The notes: generated by a model from the letters alone, not told the origin. Numbered from the stretch's first letter, positions 25,083 through 34,793 are shown. The stretch is DNA of 61,194 nucleotides from Spirochaetes bacterium GWF1_51_8 (GCA_001829415.1 MIBE01000070.1:109041-170234); one strand, 5' to 3'. Numbers and translations are program-made.

Positions 25083-26306
25083 ATGAAACGGATCATGCAG
25101 TGTTTGATCGGGGTATTCGTATTGTCCTCGTGCAGTCCCGAGGGTGTCACGGTTCCGGCGGCAAAGAAATGGGTCGAGACAAAGTTTGTCCCGTCGAACG
25201 GCGCGGCGTACGACTTTTTCGGTAAGTCGGTGTGTCTATCGCCGGACGCCCGGATATTTATTGTCGGGGCGTATTACAAAAACAGTTCTACCGGCACGGC
25301 CTACGACTATACCTTGTCCGGCGGAAATTGGATCGAGACGCCGTTTAACGCTTTCGACGCGGCGGCGGGCGACGAGTTCGGGATCAGTGTGACTGTCGGA
25401 GGCGGAATTTTTTATGTCGGCGCGCAAAAGGATGACGATAAGGGCGCCGATTCCGGGGCGGTCTACCAGAGAAAATGGTCAGGGCTGGGATGGACCGGCG
25501 CAAAACTTATCGTGAATAACGGCGCCGCGGGAGATCAATTCGGATGTTCGGTTTCGGCCTCATCTAACGGCGCAATGGTCGCGATCGGGGCACGCAACGA
25601 CGCTGTCAATTTTCCTTGCGAGGGCGCGGTTTACCTGTTCACGCAATCGGGGCTGAACTGGGCTACGAATAAACTGTATCCTTCCGACGGCGGGGCGGGG
25701 ATGTGGTTCGGCGGGTCGGTCTCCCTTTCCATCCACGGCAGTGCGGTAATGGTGGGCGCGGTCGGCCAGAACAGCTACACAGGCGGAGCATACCTATATG
25801 AAAAGAGCGGAGTGTCATGGATCGAGACAAAGTTTATCCCGCACGATGCCCAGACAAATCTCTGGTTCGGCTATTCCGTGGCGGTTTCCGGCGACGGCAA
25901 TACGGTCGCGGTCGGCGCGGAGAATAAAACCAATATGAACTATCCGCTCGGCGCGCTGTATATCTATAAAAAAAGCGGGACTGAATGGATGACCAATAAA
26001 ATCACCCTGACAAACGGTGGGCATATCGGATACTCGGTAGCTGTATCCGCGGACGGAAACACGGTCGCGGCAGGCGCTCCCGCCGATTCGTCGCTATTCC
26101 CGGGAGTCACCGGTTCCGTATACCTGTACAGGTGGAACGGCTCGGGCTGGGATTGTACGAGGTTCAACGCATCGGACTCCGCGGCGAACTATTTCGGCAA
26201 TTCGGTCTCTCTGTCGGCGGACGGCAATACTCTGCTGGTGGGGGCTAAGAACAGTTCGGAGTACGGTATCGATTCGGGATCAGTCTATCTTTATCAATGG
26301 AAATAG
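25083..26306 (+). CDS. FG-GAP-like beta-propeller lipoprotein
   Basis: 407 residues. The signal ends V-L-S-S-C with Cys at about residue 17; GGAGAAAGGAG precedes the ATG. The rest is about seven ~55-residue blades with D-x-F-G-x-S-V and S-x-D-G-N-T-V-A-V-G-A cores followed by a G-x-V-Y-L-Y-x-W strand, one propeller without the Ig-like stalk found in the 784-residue paralogue. Likely surface- or periplasm-exposed binding protein; target unknown. It lies directly after the decayed copy, suggesting a tandem duplication. Confidence 0.85.
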   Translation: MKRIMQCLIGVFVLSSCSPEGVTVPAAKKWVETKFVPSNGAAYDFFGKSVCLSPDARIFIVGAYYKNSSTGTAYDYTLSGGNWIETPFNAFDAAAGDEFGISVTVGGGIFYVGAQKDDDKGADSGAVYQRKWSGLGWTGAKLIVNNGAAGDQFGCSVSASSNGAMVAIGARNDAVNFPCEGAVYLFTQSGLNWATNKLYPSDGGAGMWFGGSVSLSIHGSAVMVGAVGQNSYTGGAYLYEKSGVSWIETKFIPHDAQTNLWFGYSVAVSGDGNTVAVGAENKTNMNYPLGALYIYKKSGTEWMTNKITLTNGGHIGYSVAVSADGNTVAAGAPADSSLFPGVTGSVYLYRWNGSGWDCTRFNASDSAANYFGNSVSLSADGNTLLVGAKNSSEYGIDSGSVYLYQWK

Positions 26307-26314
26307 AGTGCTCG

Positions 26315-26341
26315 TCAAGCCCCGCTCCGGCGGGGCTTGTT
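26315..26341 (+). repeat. Hairpin after the lipoprotein gene
   Basis: CAAGCCCCGC, TCCG, GCGGGGCTTG forms a 10-base-pair stem 10 bases past the stop at 26306. No T run follows, so it is either a weak or factor-assisted terminator or a transcript-stabilising hairpin. Confidence 0.6.
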
Positions 26342-26441
26342 GACGAAGTCATGAAATAAGCGATTTTTTATTACTGCCTGCCTTCTACGAAGGATAAGGC
26401 TTGCCAGCAGTCTGTGGAATAGTTGTTTTGTTAGTAAAATA

Positions 26442-26479
26442 GATTGCTTCACGAATTTTTCAAATTCGCTCGCAATGAC
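26442..26479. repeat. GATTGCTTC...CGCAATGAC dispersed repeat
   Basis: The stretch holds nested inverted arms ATTGC/GCAAT and CGAATTT/AAATTCG. Such attgcttc...ctcgcaatgac elements are common intergenic repeats in many bacterial genomes. The rest of 26342-26597 has no gene and one promoter (26543-26571). Confidence 0.55.
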
Positions 26480-26542
26480 AAAACGAATTTGTCAATACGT
26501 TCCGGCGGGGGCTTTTCTTTTAAAATACTGTTTATCCATCTC

Positions 26543-26571
26543 TTGTCATTTTCCGCGATTTTCCCTATAAT
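26543..26571 (+). promoter_or_regulatory. Promoter of the outer-membrane/TPR gene and pdxJ
   Basis: TTGTCA (26543-26548), 17 bases, TATAAT (26566-26571), with the ATG at 26598 following a GGAGGAG site. Confidence 0.78.
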
Positions 26572-26597
26572 ATTACAAACAAGCGGAGGAGCCTGTC

Positions 26598-28433
26598 ATG
26601 CCGAGAATTAAATCAGTGGTTCTATTGTCATTATTCTGTGTTACCGGGTTGTTCGCGAAGAACGAACTTCAGCAGTCCTTATTCGTCCCCAACAGCTTCG
26701 CGGTGAACTCATCCGGCCTGGCGGCCGATTGTTCGGCGATGCTGGTCAACCCGGCGGGACTTTCCAAGCTCGACCGTATCAACTTCCTTGTTTCATCCGG
26801 CGAGGGGCTTGATGTGAATTTCGCGGGGCTCGCGGGAACATTGCCCTATATCGGAACGATCGGGTTCTCGATGTACCAGTTCGGCACCGCCGCCGGGAAC
26901 GCCAAACAGGGCTTCATGCTCGGCTGGGGAAAGAGCTTCCTCGATTCGCTTGCGGTGGGGCTGTCGTTCAAGACCGCCGCGTCGAGCGTATTCGGATTGG
27001 GGCAGAATATCCTTTTCGATATCGGGCTGATCGTCAATCCGAATTCGAGCTGGGGCTCGTTTTTCGCCGCAAGCTGGATCGCGAACCGCCTGTTTGTCAG
27101 CGCGGCGTTTCAGAATATCGGCAAACATACGTTGGACGATATCGACGAGGAAATGAACCTTCGTTTCGGCCTGGCATACAATTTCAAAGAAATCTGGACA
27201 AAGCTGTTTCTCGAGAAGAACCTGCTGAGCGCGGCGGACTTTTTTACCCTCGGCTTCGAGTTCACCCCGAAACCGTTACCCTGGATCACGCTCCGTTTCG
27301 CATACGATGTCAACTGGGAACGCGACGAGTATAAGATCGGGTTCAGTTTCAACGGCGCGGACTTTAGTGTGGACGCCGCATATGCCGCGAAGCGCAACGC
27401 TTACAACGTGTCGGTGACGGGGTTCTTCGAGAGTTCGAAGAAGGACATCGCCGACGACCTTTTCGATCAGGGGATCGCGCTTTACAAGGAAGCGCAGGCC
27501 TACGACAAGAACAACGACGACTCAGCCTATTACAGTTATAAGTCCGCGCTCGATAAGTTCAAGCTCGCGTTATTCTACGATGTCGATCATGAGCAGGCCG
27601 ACTACTACCGGAACATCCTCGAGGATAAGTTCAATAGCGAGCTCGCCAAGGCGATCAAGAAGGCCGAGGCCGCCGAGAAGAACAAAGAGTATATCAAGGC
27701 GCTGAACTACTACTGGCAGGCGTCGCAGATAGAGAACACCCCCGAAATCGACGCGAGTGTCAAGAAGCTCTCGACGAACAGCACGGTCAAGCAGTATATC
27801 AATGACAAGACCGAGCTTGCCGAGAAAAGCGCGAAGAAGGGCGACCTGATCGCCGCGAAGCAGTATTACGAAGCGGTCTATATCGCGAAGCCGTACGACA
27901 AGTCGATAGCCGGGAAGATCGACGACTTCGCGAATCAGCTCCGTGATAAGGCCAAGATCAACTACGAGAAGGCCTACGAGTACTATAAGGACAAGAACTA
28001 TAAGGCGTGTCTCGAGTACCTGAACAAGGCGCTCGCCGCATACCCGGACTATCAGGACGCTAAGGAACTGAAAAGCGCCGCCAACTCCCAGTACCAGACG
28101 CAGGAGAACCTGAAGAACGCCTATTCCCTTTACAAACAAGGCAACGCAATGGGCGCGCTCTCGGCGGTCAACAAGGTCCTCAATGTAAACAAGAACAACG
28201 CCGACGCACAGGAGCTTCAGGAGAAGATACTCGACAGCCTGCGCGAAAATATCAAGGCCAATCTCGATAAAGGGATTGTGTACTACAACGAGAAGAAGTA
28301 CGAAAAGGCTATCGCCGAATTCAATAAAGTGCTGGTGGTCGATAAGGGCAACAGCGTCGCCCTCGACTATAAGAACCGCGCCGAGTCCAAGCTGGAAGCA
28401 TTGAAGAAGCTCGGCGATATGGACGCGCAGTAG
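26598..28433 (+). CDS. Outer-membrane barrel fused to TPR repeats (UPF0164/PorV-like)
   Basis: 611 residues. A Sec signal (hydrophobic stretch ending G-L-F-A-K, residues ~1-21) precedes [20 protein letters not shown]. That is the N-terminal hatch motif of FadL/PorV/UPF0164-type barrels. Residues ~40-275 alternate amphipathic strands ending in aromatic residues. Residues ~285-611 are five or six TPR-like helical repeats rich in A-x-x-Y-Y/N-K and Y-E-K-A. A barrel with a periplasmic TPR arm may scaffold other envelope proteins or bring in lipids. UPF0164 proteins are known in spirochaetes, which informs the taxonomic guess. Eight bases separate it from pdxJ. Confidence 0.78.
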   Translation: MPRIKSVVLLSLFCVTGLFAKNELQQSLFVPNSFAVNSSGLAADCSAMLVNPAGLSKLDRINFLVSSGEGLDVNFAGLAGTLPYIGTIGFSMYQFGTAAGNAKQGFMLGWGKSFLDSLAVGLSFKTAASSVFGLGQNILFDIGLIVNPNSSWGSFFAASWIANRLFVSAAFQNIGKHTLDDIDEEMNLRFGLAYNFKEIWTKLFLEKNLLSAADFFTLGFEFTPKPLPWITLRFAYDVNWERDEYKIGFSFNGADFSVDAAYAAKRNAYNVSVTGFFESSKKDIADDLFDQGIALYKEAQAYDKNNDDSAYYSYKSALDKFKLALFYDVDHEQADYYRNILEDKFNSELAKAIKKAEAAEKNKEYIKALNYYWQASQIENTPEIDASVKKLSTNSTVKQYINDKTELAEKSAKKGDLIAAKQYYEAVYIAKPYDKSIAGKIDDFANQLRDKAKINYEKAYEYYKDKNYKACLEYLNKALAAYPDYQDAKELKSAANSQYQTQENLKNAYSLYKQGNAMGALSAVNKVLNVNKNNADAQELQEKILDSLRENIKANLDKGIVYYNEKKYEKAIAEFNKVLVVDKGNSVALDYKNRAESKLEALKKLGDMDAQ

Positions 28434-28441
28434 GAGGAACA

Positions 28442-29164
28442 ATGCGGAAGAAACTCGGTGTCAACATAGACCATGTCGCCACGCTCCGTGAGGCGCGCAA
28501 GGCCCAATATCCCGATCCTGTCGAGGCGGCGGTGATCGCCGAACTCGCGGGCGCGGACGGAATCACGATTCACCTTCGCGAAGACCGCCGTCATATCCAG
28601 GACCGCGATGTCTACGTCCTGCGGAGCACGGTCAAGTCGAGCCTCAATCTCGAAATGGCGCTCAATCCCGACGTGCTCGAGATCGCGCTCAAGGTCATGC
28701 CCGACGACGTGTGCATCGTCCCGGAGAACCGTGAGGAAGTCACGACCGAGGGCGGATTGGATGCCGCCGCGAACATGGACAAACTCCGCGAGTTCATCCC
28801 CGCCCTGCGGGACAAACGGATCGCGGTGAGTCTCTTTATCGATCCCGACCCGCGTCAGGTGGAAGCGTCGAAAGCCGCCGGCGCGGACTATATCGAAATC
28901 CATACCGGCCGTTACGCCGACGCCAAGTCCGAGAGCGAACGGCTCGCCGAACTGGAGAAGATCAGAAACGCCGCCGGGTTCGCGCAGTCGTTAGGGCTCC
29001 GTGTCAACGCCGGCCACGGCCTGCATTACCTGAATACCGCCGCAGTCTGCGCGATCCCGCAGATTGAAACGCTCAATATCGGTCATTCGATTATTTCGCG
29101 CGCGGTGTATGTCGGTCTGGATAGGGCGATCCGGGATATGCTTGGGGTGATGTGTACGAAGTGA
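28442..29164 (+). CDS. pdxJ: Pyridoxine 5'-phosphate synthase
   Basis: 240 residues, the normal PdxJ length. It opens [15 protein letters not shown], with [27 protein letters not shown] and [10 protein letters not shown], all classic substrate-binding loops of this TIM barrel. It condenses 1-deoxyxylulose 5-phosphate with 3-amino-2-oxopropyl phosphate to make vitamin B6 (DXP-dependent pathway). AGGAGGA precedes the ATG. No other pdx gene is seen here. Confidence 0.96.
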   Translation: MRKKLGVNIDHVATLREARKAQYPDPVEAAVIAELAGADGITIHLREDRRHIQDRDVYVLRSTVKSSLNLEMALNPDVLEIALKVMPDDVCIVPENREEVTTEGGLDAAANMDKLREFIPALRDKRIAVSLFIDPDPRQVEASKAAGADYIEIHTGRYADAKSESERLAELEKIRNAAGFAQSLGLRVNAGHGLHYLNTAAVCAIPQIETLNIGHSIISRAVYVGLDRAIRDMLGVMCTK

Positions 29165-29234
29165 CAAGTGACAAGTGACAAGTAGAAAATGAAAAGCAGG
29201 GAAGTAACCGCAGAGACGCGGAGCACGCGGAGAG
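29162..29234. repeat. Tandem TGACAAG and 'cgcagagacgcggag' repeats before ATPase 2
   Basis: Three tandem TGACAAG units begin in the pdxJ stop codon (29162-29182), followed by GCAGAGACGCGGAGCACGCG (29210-29229). The second motif recurs at 30848-30909, beyond the ATPase 2 pair, and in inverted form at about 30990-31018. They mark the 5' border of an inserted cassette. Confidence 0.65.
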
Positions 29235-29241
29235 GAAATAT

Positions 29242-30282
29242 ATGAAATTTCAATGTAAAAATCTCGGACCGATTTCGGAAGCGACATTGGACATTAAACC
29301 GTTAACGGTAATCGCGGGGAAGAATCAATCGGGGAAGAGTTATATCACAAAGATGATATACTCAATGCTGAGGGGATCTGTAAAAAAGCTAAAAGATGAA
29401 AATCCTAACATGAAAACAGATTTTGAAAGCTTTTTTAACTTTTCAAAGGTAGCCGATGTATTCCAAGCAAATGAACCTCAGGAGTTAATAAATCACTTGC
29501 AAGAGATAAAAAGTTCAACAAGTATTCTATCCGACGCACCCTCACCGGATAAAGTTAAGCTAATTATTAATAATAAAGGTATTGAGGAGTTTTCAACCAC
29601 ATTACTTTTAAAAAACAACTTGAAAATCAACTTTTTATCTTCACCAGTAATTCTTGATTTGGAGAAAGCAGTTTCTGTTTATAAAGAAGTATACCCAAAT
29701 AATTTTGGTGTAAGTGATATCTATTGGGATTTTATTAAAGATATTAGAAATATTGGACAAAGTAGACATCAAGATAAAGAATTACTTATAGAAATTCAGG
29801 AAATAGTTGGTGGAAAATATATATACGAGACAGGAAAAGGTTTTTCATTTGTTCAGAATAACAACAGCTACCAGACAAATTTAGTCGCGTTCGGGGTAAA
29901 GTTCTTCGGGATGATTTATCTTCTGATGGAGCGCGGGCTTCTTGAGGAAAACGATTATCTCATTATCGAGGAGCCGGAAAACCACCTGCACCCGGCATAT
30001 CAACTGAAAATGATCGAACTCCTGATTCATCTCGCGAAGAAAAAGCGAAATATTATCATCACGACGCATAGCCCGGAAATTATCCGCGCGATAGAAAATT
30101 CGGTGAATTCCGGAAAAATTTCTCTTGACGAATGCTCGTTCCTGCATATGCAGGAATCCGAAAACGGTTTTTTCGGGACTTCTGCTTCGGATATGGATAC
30201 GCTCTATAAAATTTCGGAAGACCTGACCAAAGCGTATTACGATCTAACAGTCGAGGGTTATCAAATTACTGAGGGAAAGTGA
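29242..30282 (+). CDS. ABC/AAA-type ATPase of a putative conflict system (ATPase 2)
   Basis: 346 residues of the same broad AAA_15/AAA_21 type as ATPase 1 but only distantly similar. Walker A is G-K-N-Q-S-G-K-S at 26-33, Walker B L-I-I-E-E-P-E-N-H near 241-247, and the H-loop T-T-H-S-P near 274. The ABC-signature region reads N-L-V-A-F-G-V-K-F-F-G, with Phe where a Ser usually sits, so the signature is degenerate. GAGGAAA precedes the ATG. The 5' part and everything after about 29881 are host-like; about 29370-29880 is strongly A+T-rich. One base separates it from the next gene. Role in defence inferred from architecture. Confidence 0.85.
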   Translation: MKFQCKNLGPISEATLDIKPLTVIAGKNQSGKSYITKMIYSMLRGSVKKLKDENPNMKTDFESFFNFSKVADVFQANEPQELINHLQEIKSSTSILSDAPSPDKVKLIINNKGIEEFSTTLLLKNNLKINFLSSPVILDLEKAVSVYKEVYPNNFGVSDIYWDFIKDIRNIGQSRHQDKELLIEIQEIVGGKYIYETGKGFSFVQNNNSYQTNLVAFGVKFFGMIYLLMERGLLEENDYLIIEEPENHLHPAYQLKMIELLIHLAKKKRNIIITTHSPEIIRAIENSVNSGKISLDECSFLHMQESENGFFGTSASDMDTLYKISEDLTKAYYDLTVEGYQITEGK

Positions 30283-30283
30283 T

Positions 30284-30751
30284 ATGATAAATTATACCCC
30301 CTTTCTGCAAAATGAATTTCCTGACGACTGCGCTGATTTGATATTCACAAATCCGAAGATCAATTTTGATAAAGTGAAGGGAAGCCTTCATGTCAATCTG
30401 AGATCGGTAGATATTATCGATTTTCAAAACGCTACTCTGAAAATGATAGAAATTAAAAAAATGAGTTTATGGTATTCTAATAAACTCAAGGAATTTCAAG
30501 GGGATAAAAATAGGACAGAGGAGTTTATAGAAAACGAACTAAGATTGAAAATCAGTGAGTCGTTACTTATTTTATATAAATTTGATTATCAATTAATGAG
30601 AAACATTACCAAAGTCGTTTACTACATTTACTTTTGCGGATCAATTAGTCAAGATCTTAAAGGATTTGATCATATTCGAAAAAAGCTTCTGTCATCGTTC
30701 GTTGAAATATGCGATGTTCAATTTATTATCGATAAAACCCTCATCGATTGA
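30284..30751 (+). CDS. Small PD-(D/E)xK-like partner of ATPase 2
   Basis: 155 residues starting one base after the ATPase 2 stop. No family recognised. Residues 43-59 read V-D-I-I-D-F, then L-K-M-I-E-I-K-K; Asp46 (or Asp43), Glu56 and Lys58 fit a PD-(D/E)xK nuclease core. The rest is helical with aromatic clusters (V-V-Y-Y-I-Y-F-C). It is unlike the partner of ATPase 1 outside this motif, so the two modules share layout rather than close ancestry. Nuclease function is inferred from the motif alone. Confidence 0.55.
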   Translation: MINYTPFLQNEFPDDCADLIFTNPKINFDKVKGSLHVNLRSVDIIDFQNATLKMIEIKKMSLWYSNKLKEFQGDKNRTEEFIENELRLKISESLLILYKFDYQLMRNITKVVYYIYFCGSISQDLKGFDHIRKKLLSSFVEICDVQFIIDKTLID

Positions 30752-30841
30752 TTTTACATGATATTTCATTCGTGCCGCAATGATTTTAAAGATTTGGTGG
30801 CGGAAATCGAGTACCACAAGGCGTAGCCGAAGGGTGTTAAA

Positions 30842-31018
30842 TAAAAACACCGCGGAGACGCTGAGACGTCCCGCGAGGAACACGGGACACGCAGAGAACG
30901 CAGAGAAAAAGATCATGCAGCTTTCCAAACTTTTGCTATTGCCTGATAACGCTTAAAACTCCCACTTTTCCCATTTCCCCCCTCGGCTGTTAGCTTCGCG
31001 CCTTCGCGTCTCCGCGGT
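30842..31018. repeat. Repeat-rich gene-free stretch after the ATPase 2 pair
   Basis: The stretch 30752-31100 has no convincing gene. It contains GCGGAGACGCTGAGACG and CGCAGAGAACGCAGAG (30850-30909), a GTCCCG/CGGGAC hairpin between them, and the inverted C-T-C-C-G-C-G form of the same motif at about 30990-31018. These match the motif upstream of ATPase 2 at 29210-29229. Confidence 0.6.
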
Positions 31019-31100
31019 CGGTTTTCAGGATAAAACACCCATTTCGATTCGGCCCTCCTTTACTCCTTTCCCCTCAACACGTTCCGTCCCGGCATACCGG

Positions 31101-31129
31101 TTGATTTTTCCCGCCGTATCCGGTATAAT
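31101..31129 (+). promoter_or_regulatory. Promoter of dnaE
   Basis: TTGATT (31101-31106), 17 bases, TATAAT (31124-31129). The predicted start near 31136 rules out the upstream in-frame start at 31101 and supports ATG 31149. Confidence 0.8.
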
Positions 31130-31148
31130 ATGTCCGGTGAGGGGAATA

Positions 31149-34100
31149 ATGTCCGATTTCGTCCATCTCCATCTGCACTCGCATTACAGCGTTCTCGACG
31201 GCGTGTCCAAGGTTCCCGATATCGTGAAGAAGGCTCTGGCCGACAGCCAGCCCGCGATAGCGTTGACCGACCACGGCAACATGTTCGGCGCGATGGAATT
31301 CCACAAGTACGCGAAGGACAAGGGAATCCGCCCGATCTACGGGTGCGAGTTCTATATCACCCCGCTGGGGCGTTACCACAAACAGAAGAGCGACAAGAAC
31401 TATTTCCACCTCGTGCTCCTCGCGAAGGACTACGAGGGATATATGAACCTGATGCAGTTGTCGAGTATCGGGTACCAGGAGGGGTTCTACTATAAGCCGC
31501 GTATCGACCGTGAGGTGCTCGCGGAGCACAGCAAGGGGCTGGTCGCGCTGTCGGCGTGCCTGACCGGCGAGCTTCCATACTACATCCTCAAGGAAGACGA
31601 GGCCTCGTTCAGGGAAGCGTTCGACTGGTATGTCGGGCTGTTCGGCAAGGAGAACTTCATCCTCGAGATACAGAACCACGGGATTCCGGAAGAGCTGGTT
31701 GCCGCGAAACGTCTGATCGCGCTTTCGAAGGAGACCGGGCTGAAATTAGTCGCGACGAACGACGCGCACTATATCGAGAAAGAGGACGAGATACTTCAGC
31801 AGATCGTTTTCGCGATCCGCGACAAGAGCCTCCTGTCCGACCCGAACCGCTTCAGATACGCCAATAACGAATTCTATATGAAGAGCGGCGGCGAGATGGC
31901 GAAACTGTTCGCCGAAGTCCCGCACGCGGTCACGAACACGCTCGCGGTCGCGGAGATGTGCCAATTCGACCTCGGGCCTTACCTCAAGAAGATGCACATT
32001 CCGCAGTACCCGTTGCCGGAAAGCGAGACCGCCGATTCTACCCTTCACGCGCGCGCCCTCGACGGCCTGAACAGCCGTTTCAACAGCAATCCCGCGCCGG
32101 AGTATATCGAACGGCTCGAGATGGAACTGGGCGTCATCAAGAAAATGGGCTTCTCGAACTACTTCCTGATCGTGTCGGACTATATCGAGTTCGCGATCCG
32201 TCAGGGGATAGCGGTCGGCCCCGGGCGCGGTTCCGCGGCGGGCGCGTTGGTCGCGTACTGTACAAATATCCCCAACATCGACCCGATCCGTTACAGCCTC
32301 TTCTTCGAACGATTCCTGAACCCCGAGCGCGTGTCCATGCCCGATATCGACTCGGACTTCCAGGACGACCGCCGCGACGAGGTCAAAGAATACATCCGTT
32401 CGACCTACGGCTACAACCGCACCGCCGATATCATCACGTTCGGTATGATGAAGATCCGCAACGCGCTCAAGGATGTGGGGCGAGTGCTCGGCATCCCGCT
32501 CGAAGAGGTCAACAAGCTGACCAAGCTGATCGACGACAAGGCCGCTATAGACAAACGGGCGTTCGCGAAAGTCCTCGAGGAAGAACCCGACAACTATAAG
32601 GAAATCCGCCAGAAGCTGAAGGACGGCTCGCCCGACGAACGTAAATGGATCGAGTACGCGCTCAAGATCGACGGCACGATCCGGAATATCGGGACGCACG
32701 CTTCCGGGATGATCATCTCCGACGTCCCGTTGAAAGAGATCGTCCCGCTCTACAAGGATCAGAACAACATCAACAATGTCACCCAGTATGAAGGCGAGTT
32801 CCTTGAGGCGAACGGGCTGCTCAAGATGGATATCCTCGGCCTCGGCAACCTCTCGCTGATCAAGGACTGTCTGACCCGTATCCGGAAGAAACATCATATT
32901 GAAATCGATATCGATAAAATCCCGCTCGACGATCCTAAGGTGTTCGAGCTGTTCGCTAACGGCTACACGATGGGGATATTCCAGTTCGAGTCGGATGGGA
33001 TGACCGAATACCTGAAACAGCTCCGGCCTAACACGATCGACGACCTGATCGCGATGAACGCGTTATTCCGCCCCGGCCCGATCCAGTACATCCCGAACTA
33101 TATCGCCCGCAAGCACGGCCGCGAAGAGGTCGATTGCCATCATCCGTCGCTCGAGGGAGTGCTCATGCCGACATACGGCACGATAGTCTACCAGGAGCAG
33201 GTGATGCAGATCGGGCAGATCATGGCGGGATACAGTCTCGGCGAGGCGGACTCTGTCCGAAGGATCATGGCGAAAAAGAAAAAGGAAGAGATCGAGAAAC
33301 TCCGCCCGAGCTGGATCGAACGGAGCGCCGCGCGGAATTACGATCCCAAGCTCGCGGAAAAAATCTTCGACATCATGGTGCCGTTCTCGGAATACGCGTT
33401 TAATAAGTCCCATTCGGCGGCATACTCTGTGCTCGCGTACCAGACCGCCTACCTTAAAACCTACTATCCCGTGGAGTTCATGGCTTCGCTCCTTTCGCAG
33501 AATATGGGCACGTCCGACGATATCCGTAACTACTGCAAGGAATGCGCCGCCCGCGACGTCCCCGTGCTCCCGCCCGATGTCAACGAGAGTGAATGGCAGT
33601 TTGCCGACCTCGGCAGCTCCATCCGTTTCGGCTTCGGCGCGGTCAAGGGGATCGGCGAGGCGTTCGCTGACGCGGTGATCGAGGAACGCCGCCTCGGCGG
33701 CTGGTTCGTTTCGGTCGACGACTTTATCCGCAGGATGAGCGTCTACGGCGAATTTAAAAAGAACACCCTCGAAATTCTGCTCCGCTGCGGCGCGCTCGAC
33801 AATATTATCGAGGGCGATGAAAAGATGCTCGAGAAAGCTGTCCTCCTAAACAACGTGGACTGCTATATCTCGCAAATCCAGCAGGAGAACAAACAGAAAG
33901 AAATCGGACAGCTCAGCCTATTCGATAACGGCGGCAACGGCGACTGCACGATCCATATGAACCGCAAGTGCACGCCGGTCAGCCTCAAGGACGACTTCGA
34001 GAACGAACTCCAGACCCTGGGGTTCTACCTGAGCGGGAAACTCTTCCGTTCGGTAATCGACAAGGTCGGCGATATCACAAGTTACCGTCACACCCTCCAG

Positions 34101-34634
34101 TCCCGGCTTCGCCAGGGGACGCCCCTCTATCTCTGGGGATATATCTCCGAAGTAACCATCAAGACCGGTGCGCGCAACTCGCAGTACGCCGTGTTCAACT
34201 TCGAGACCCAGCACGATAGTTTCCGTTTCTTCCTCTTCTCCGAGAAGTACGAGCAGTTCAAGCCGTTCGTCCAGCCCAACGCGTTCGTGTGTGTCCGCGC
34301 GGTGATCACAATGGGCAATAACGGGCTCCAGTACGACGTCCTGAGCGTCAAGCCGATCGACGACCTCCTCGGCGCGCGAGAGACATTCAACGAGCTCCAT
34401 ATCTTCCTCGACAACAACCACACCGAAAACGGCTTCCGTGAGAAAATCGAGCGTATCCGCAATATGGCGCGCGAAGATTCCAACCGGGGCCAGCTCCGCA
34501 TGATCTTCCACACGTTCGAAGAAAACCTCCCCGTCACAGTCAGCGCCTCCGGCCGTTTCGTCACCCGTTACTCCAAAGAGCTGATCGCCGAAGTGAAGGC
34601 GCTCCCGAACTTGAAAGGGTATTGGATGTACTGA
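31149..34634 (+). CDS. dnaE: DNA polymerase III alpha subunit
   Basis: 1161 residues from ATG 31149 (GAGGGG upstream), the usual DnaE1 size. The N-terminal PHP domain has an intact metal-binding F-V-H-L-H-L-H-S-H-Y-S, so it may keep proofreading or structural metal binding. The polymerase core shows V-G-P-G-R-G-S-A-A-G-A-L-V and the catalytic M-P-D-I-D-S-D-F, then N-K-S-H-S-A-A-Y-S-V-L-A-Y-Q-T-A-Y of the fingers. A C-terminal OB fold and tau-binding tail follow. It is the replicative polymerase, acting with the clamp and loader. Host-like codon use; single-gene unit. Confidence 0.97.
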   Translation: MSDFVHLHLHSHYSVLDGVSKVPDIVKKALADSQPAIALTDHGNMFGAMEFHKYAKDKGIRPIYGCEFYITPLGRYHKQKSDKNYFHLVLLAKDYEGYMNLMQLSSIGYQEGFYYKPRIDREVLAEHSKGLVALSACLTGELPYYILKEDEASFREAFDWYVGLFGKENFILEIQNHGIPEELVAAKRLIALSKETGLKLVATNDAHYIEKEDEILQQIVFAIRDKSLLSDPNRFRYANNEFYMKSGGEMAKLFAEVPHAVTNTLAVAEMCQFDLGPYLKKMHIPQYPLPESETADSTLHARALDGLNSRFNSNPAPEYIERLEMELGVIKKMGFSNYFLIVSDYIEFAIRQGIAVGPGRGSAAGALVAYCTNIPNIDPIRYSLFFERFLNPERVSMPDIDSDFQDDRRDEVKEYIRSTYGYNRTADIITFGMMKIRNALKDVGRVLGIPLEEVNKLTKLIDDKAAIDKRAFAKVLEEEPDNYKEIRQKLKDGSPDERKWIEYALKIDGTIRNIGTHASGMIISDVPLKEIVPLYKDQNNINNVTQYEGEFLEANGLLKMDILGLGNLSLIKDCLTRIRKKHHIEIDIDKIPLDDPKVFELFANGYTMGIFQFESDGMTEYLKQLRPNTIDDLIAMNALFRPGPIQYIPNYIARKHGREEVDCHHPSLEGVLMPTYGTIVYQEQVMQIGQIMAGYSLGEADSVRRIMAKKKKEEIEKLRPSWIERSAARNYDPKLAEKIFDIMVPFSEYAFNKSHSAAYSVLAYQTAYLKTYYPVEFMASLLSQNMGTSDDIRNYCKECAARDVPVLPPDVNESEWQFADLGSSIRFGFGAVKGIGEAFADAVIEERRLGGWFVSVDDFIRRMSVYGEFKKNTLEILLRCGALDNIIEGDEKMLEKAVLLNNVDCYISQIQQENKQKEIGQLSLFDNGGNGDCTIHMNRKCTPVSLKDDFENELQTLGFYLSGKLFRSVIDKVGDITSYRHTLQSRLRQGTPLYLWGYISEVTIKTGARNSQYAVFNFETQHDSFRFFLFSEKYEQFKPFVQPNAFVCVRAVITMGNNGLQYDVLSVKPIDDLLGARETFNELHIFLDNNHTENGFREKIERIRNMAREDSNRGQLRMIFHTFEENLPVTVSASGRFVTRYSKELIAEVKALPNLKGYWMY

Positions 34635-34702
34635 GGACACTTCGGCTTCCCTCGACTGCGCTCGGGACAAGTCGCTCGGTGTTCGAATGAAAAGATATTA
34701 TA

Positions 34703-34726
34703 CCGGAGGCCGATCATAGCCGAGGC
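34703..34726. repeat. Left copy of a repeat bounding the accessory cassette
   Basis: CCGGAGGCCGA followed by TCATAGCCGAGGC. The same two blocks recur at 36707-36753, there split by a 23-base insert. Nearby, at 34640-34680 and 34763-34785, are further small repeats (CGGCTTCGCTCGATGTCCG type). Confidence 0.65.
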
Positions 34727-34793
34727 GGCGTATATATTATTTTGAGATTATTACGGACATCTCGGCTTCGCTCGATGTCCGAAGGATAAATGT

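Noticed and set aside
26315-26341. Canonical intrinsic terminator after the 25083 lipoprotein
   Set aside because: The stem is strong but no T run follows, so it is listed only as a hairpin.
29162-29182. Tandem TGACAAG units as a plasmid iteron or origin
   Set aside because: Only three 7-base units with no replication gene nearby; better explained as one of the dispersed intergenic repeats.
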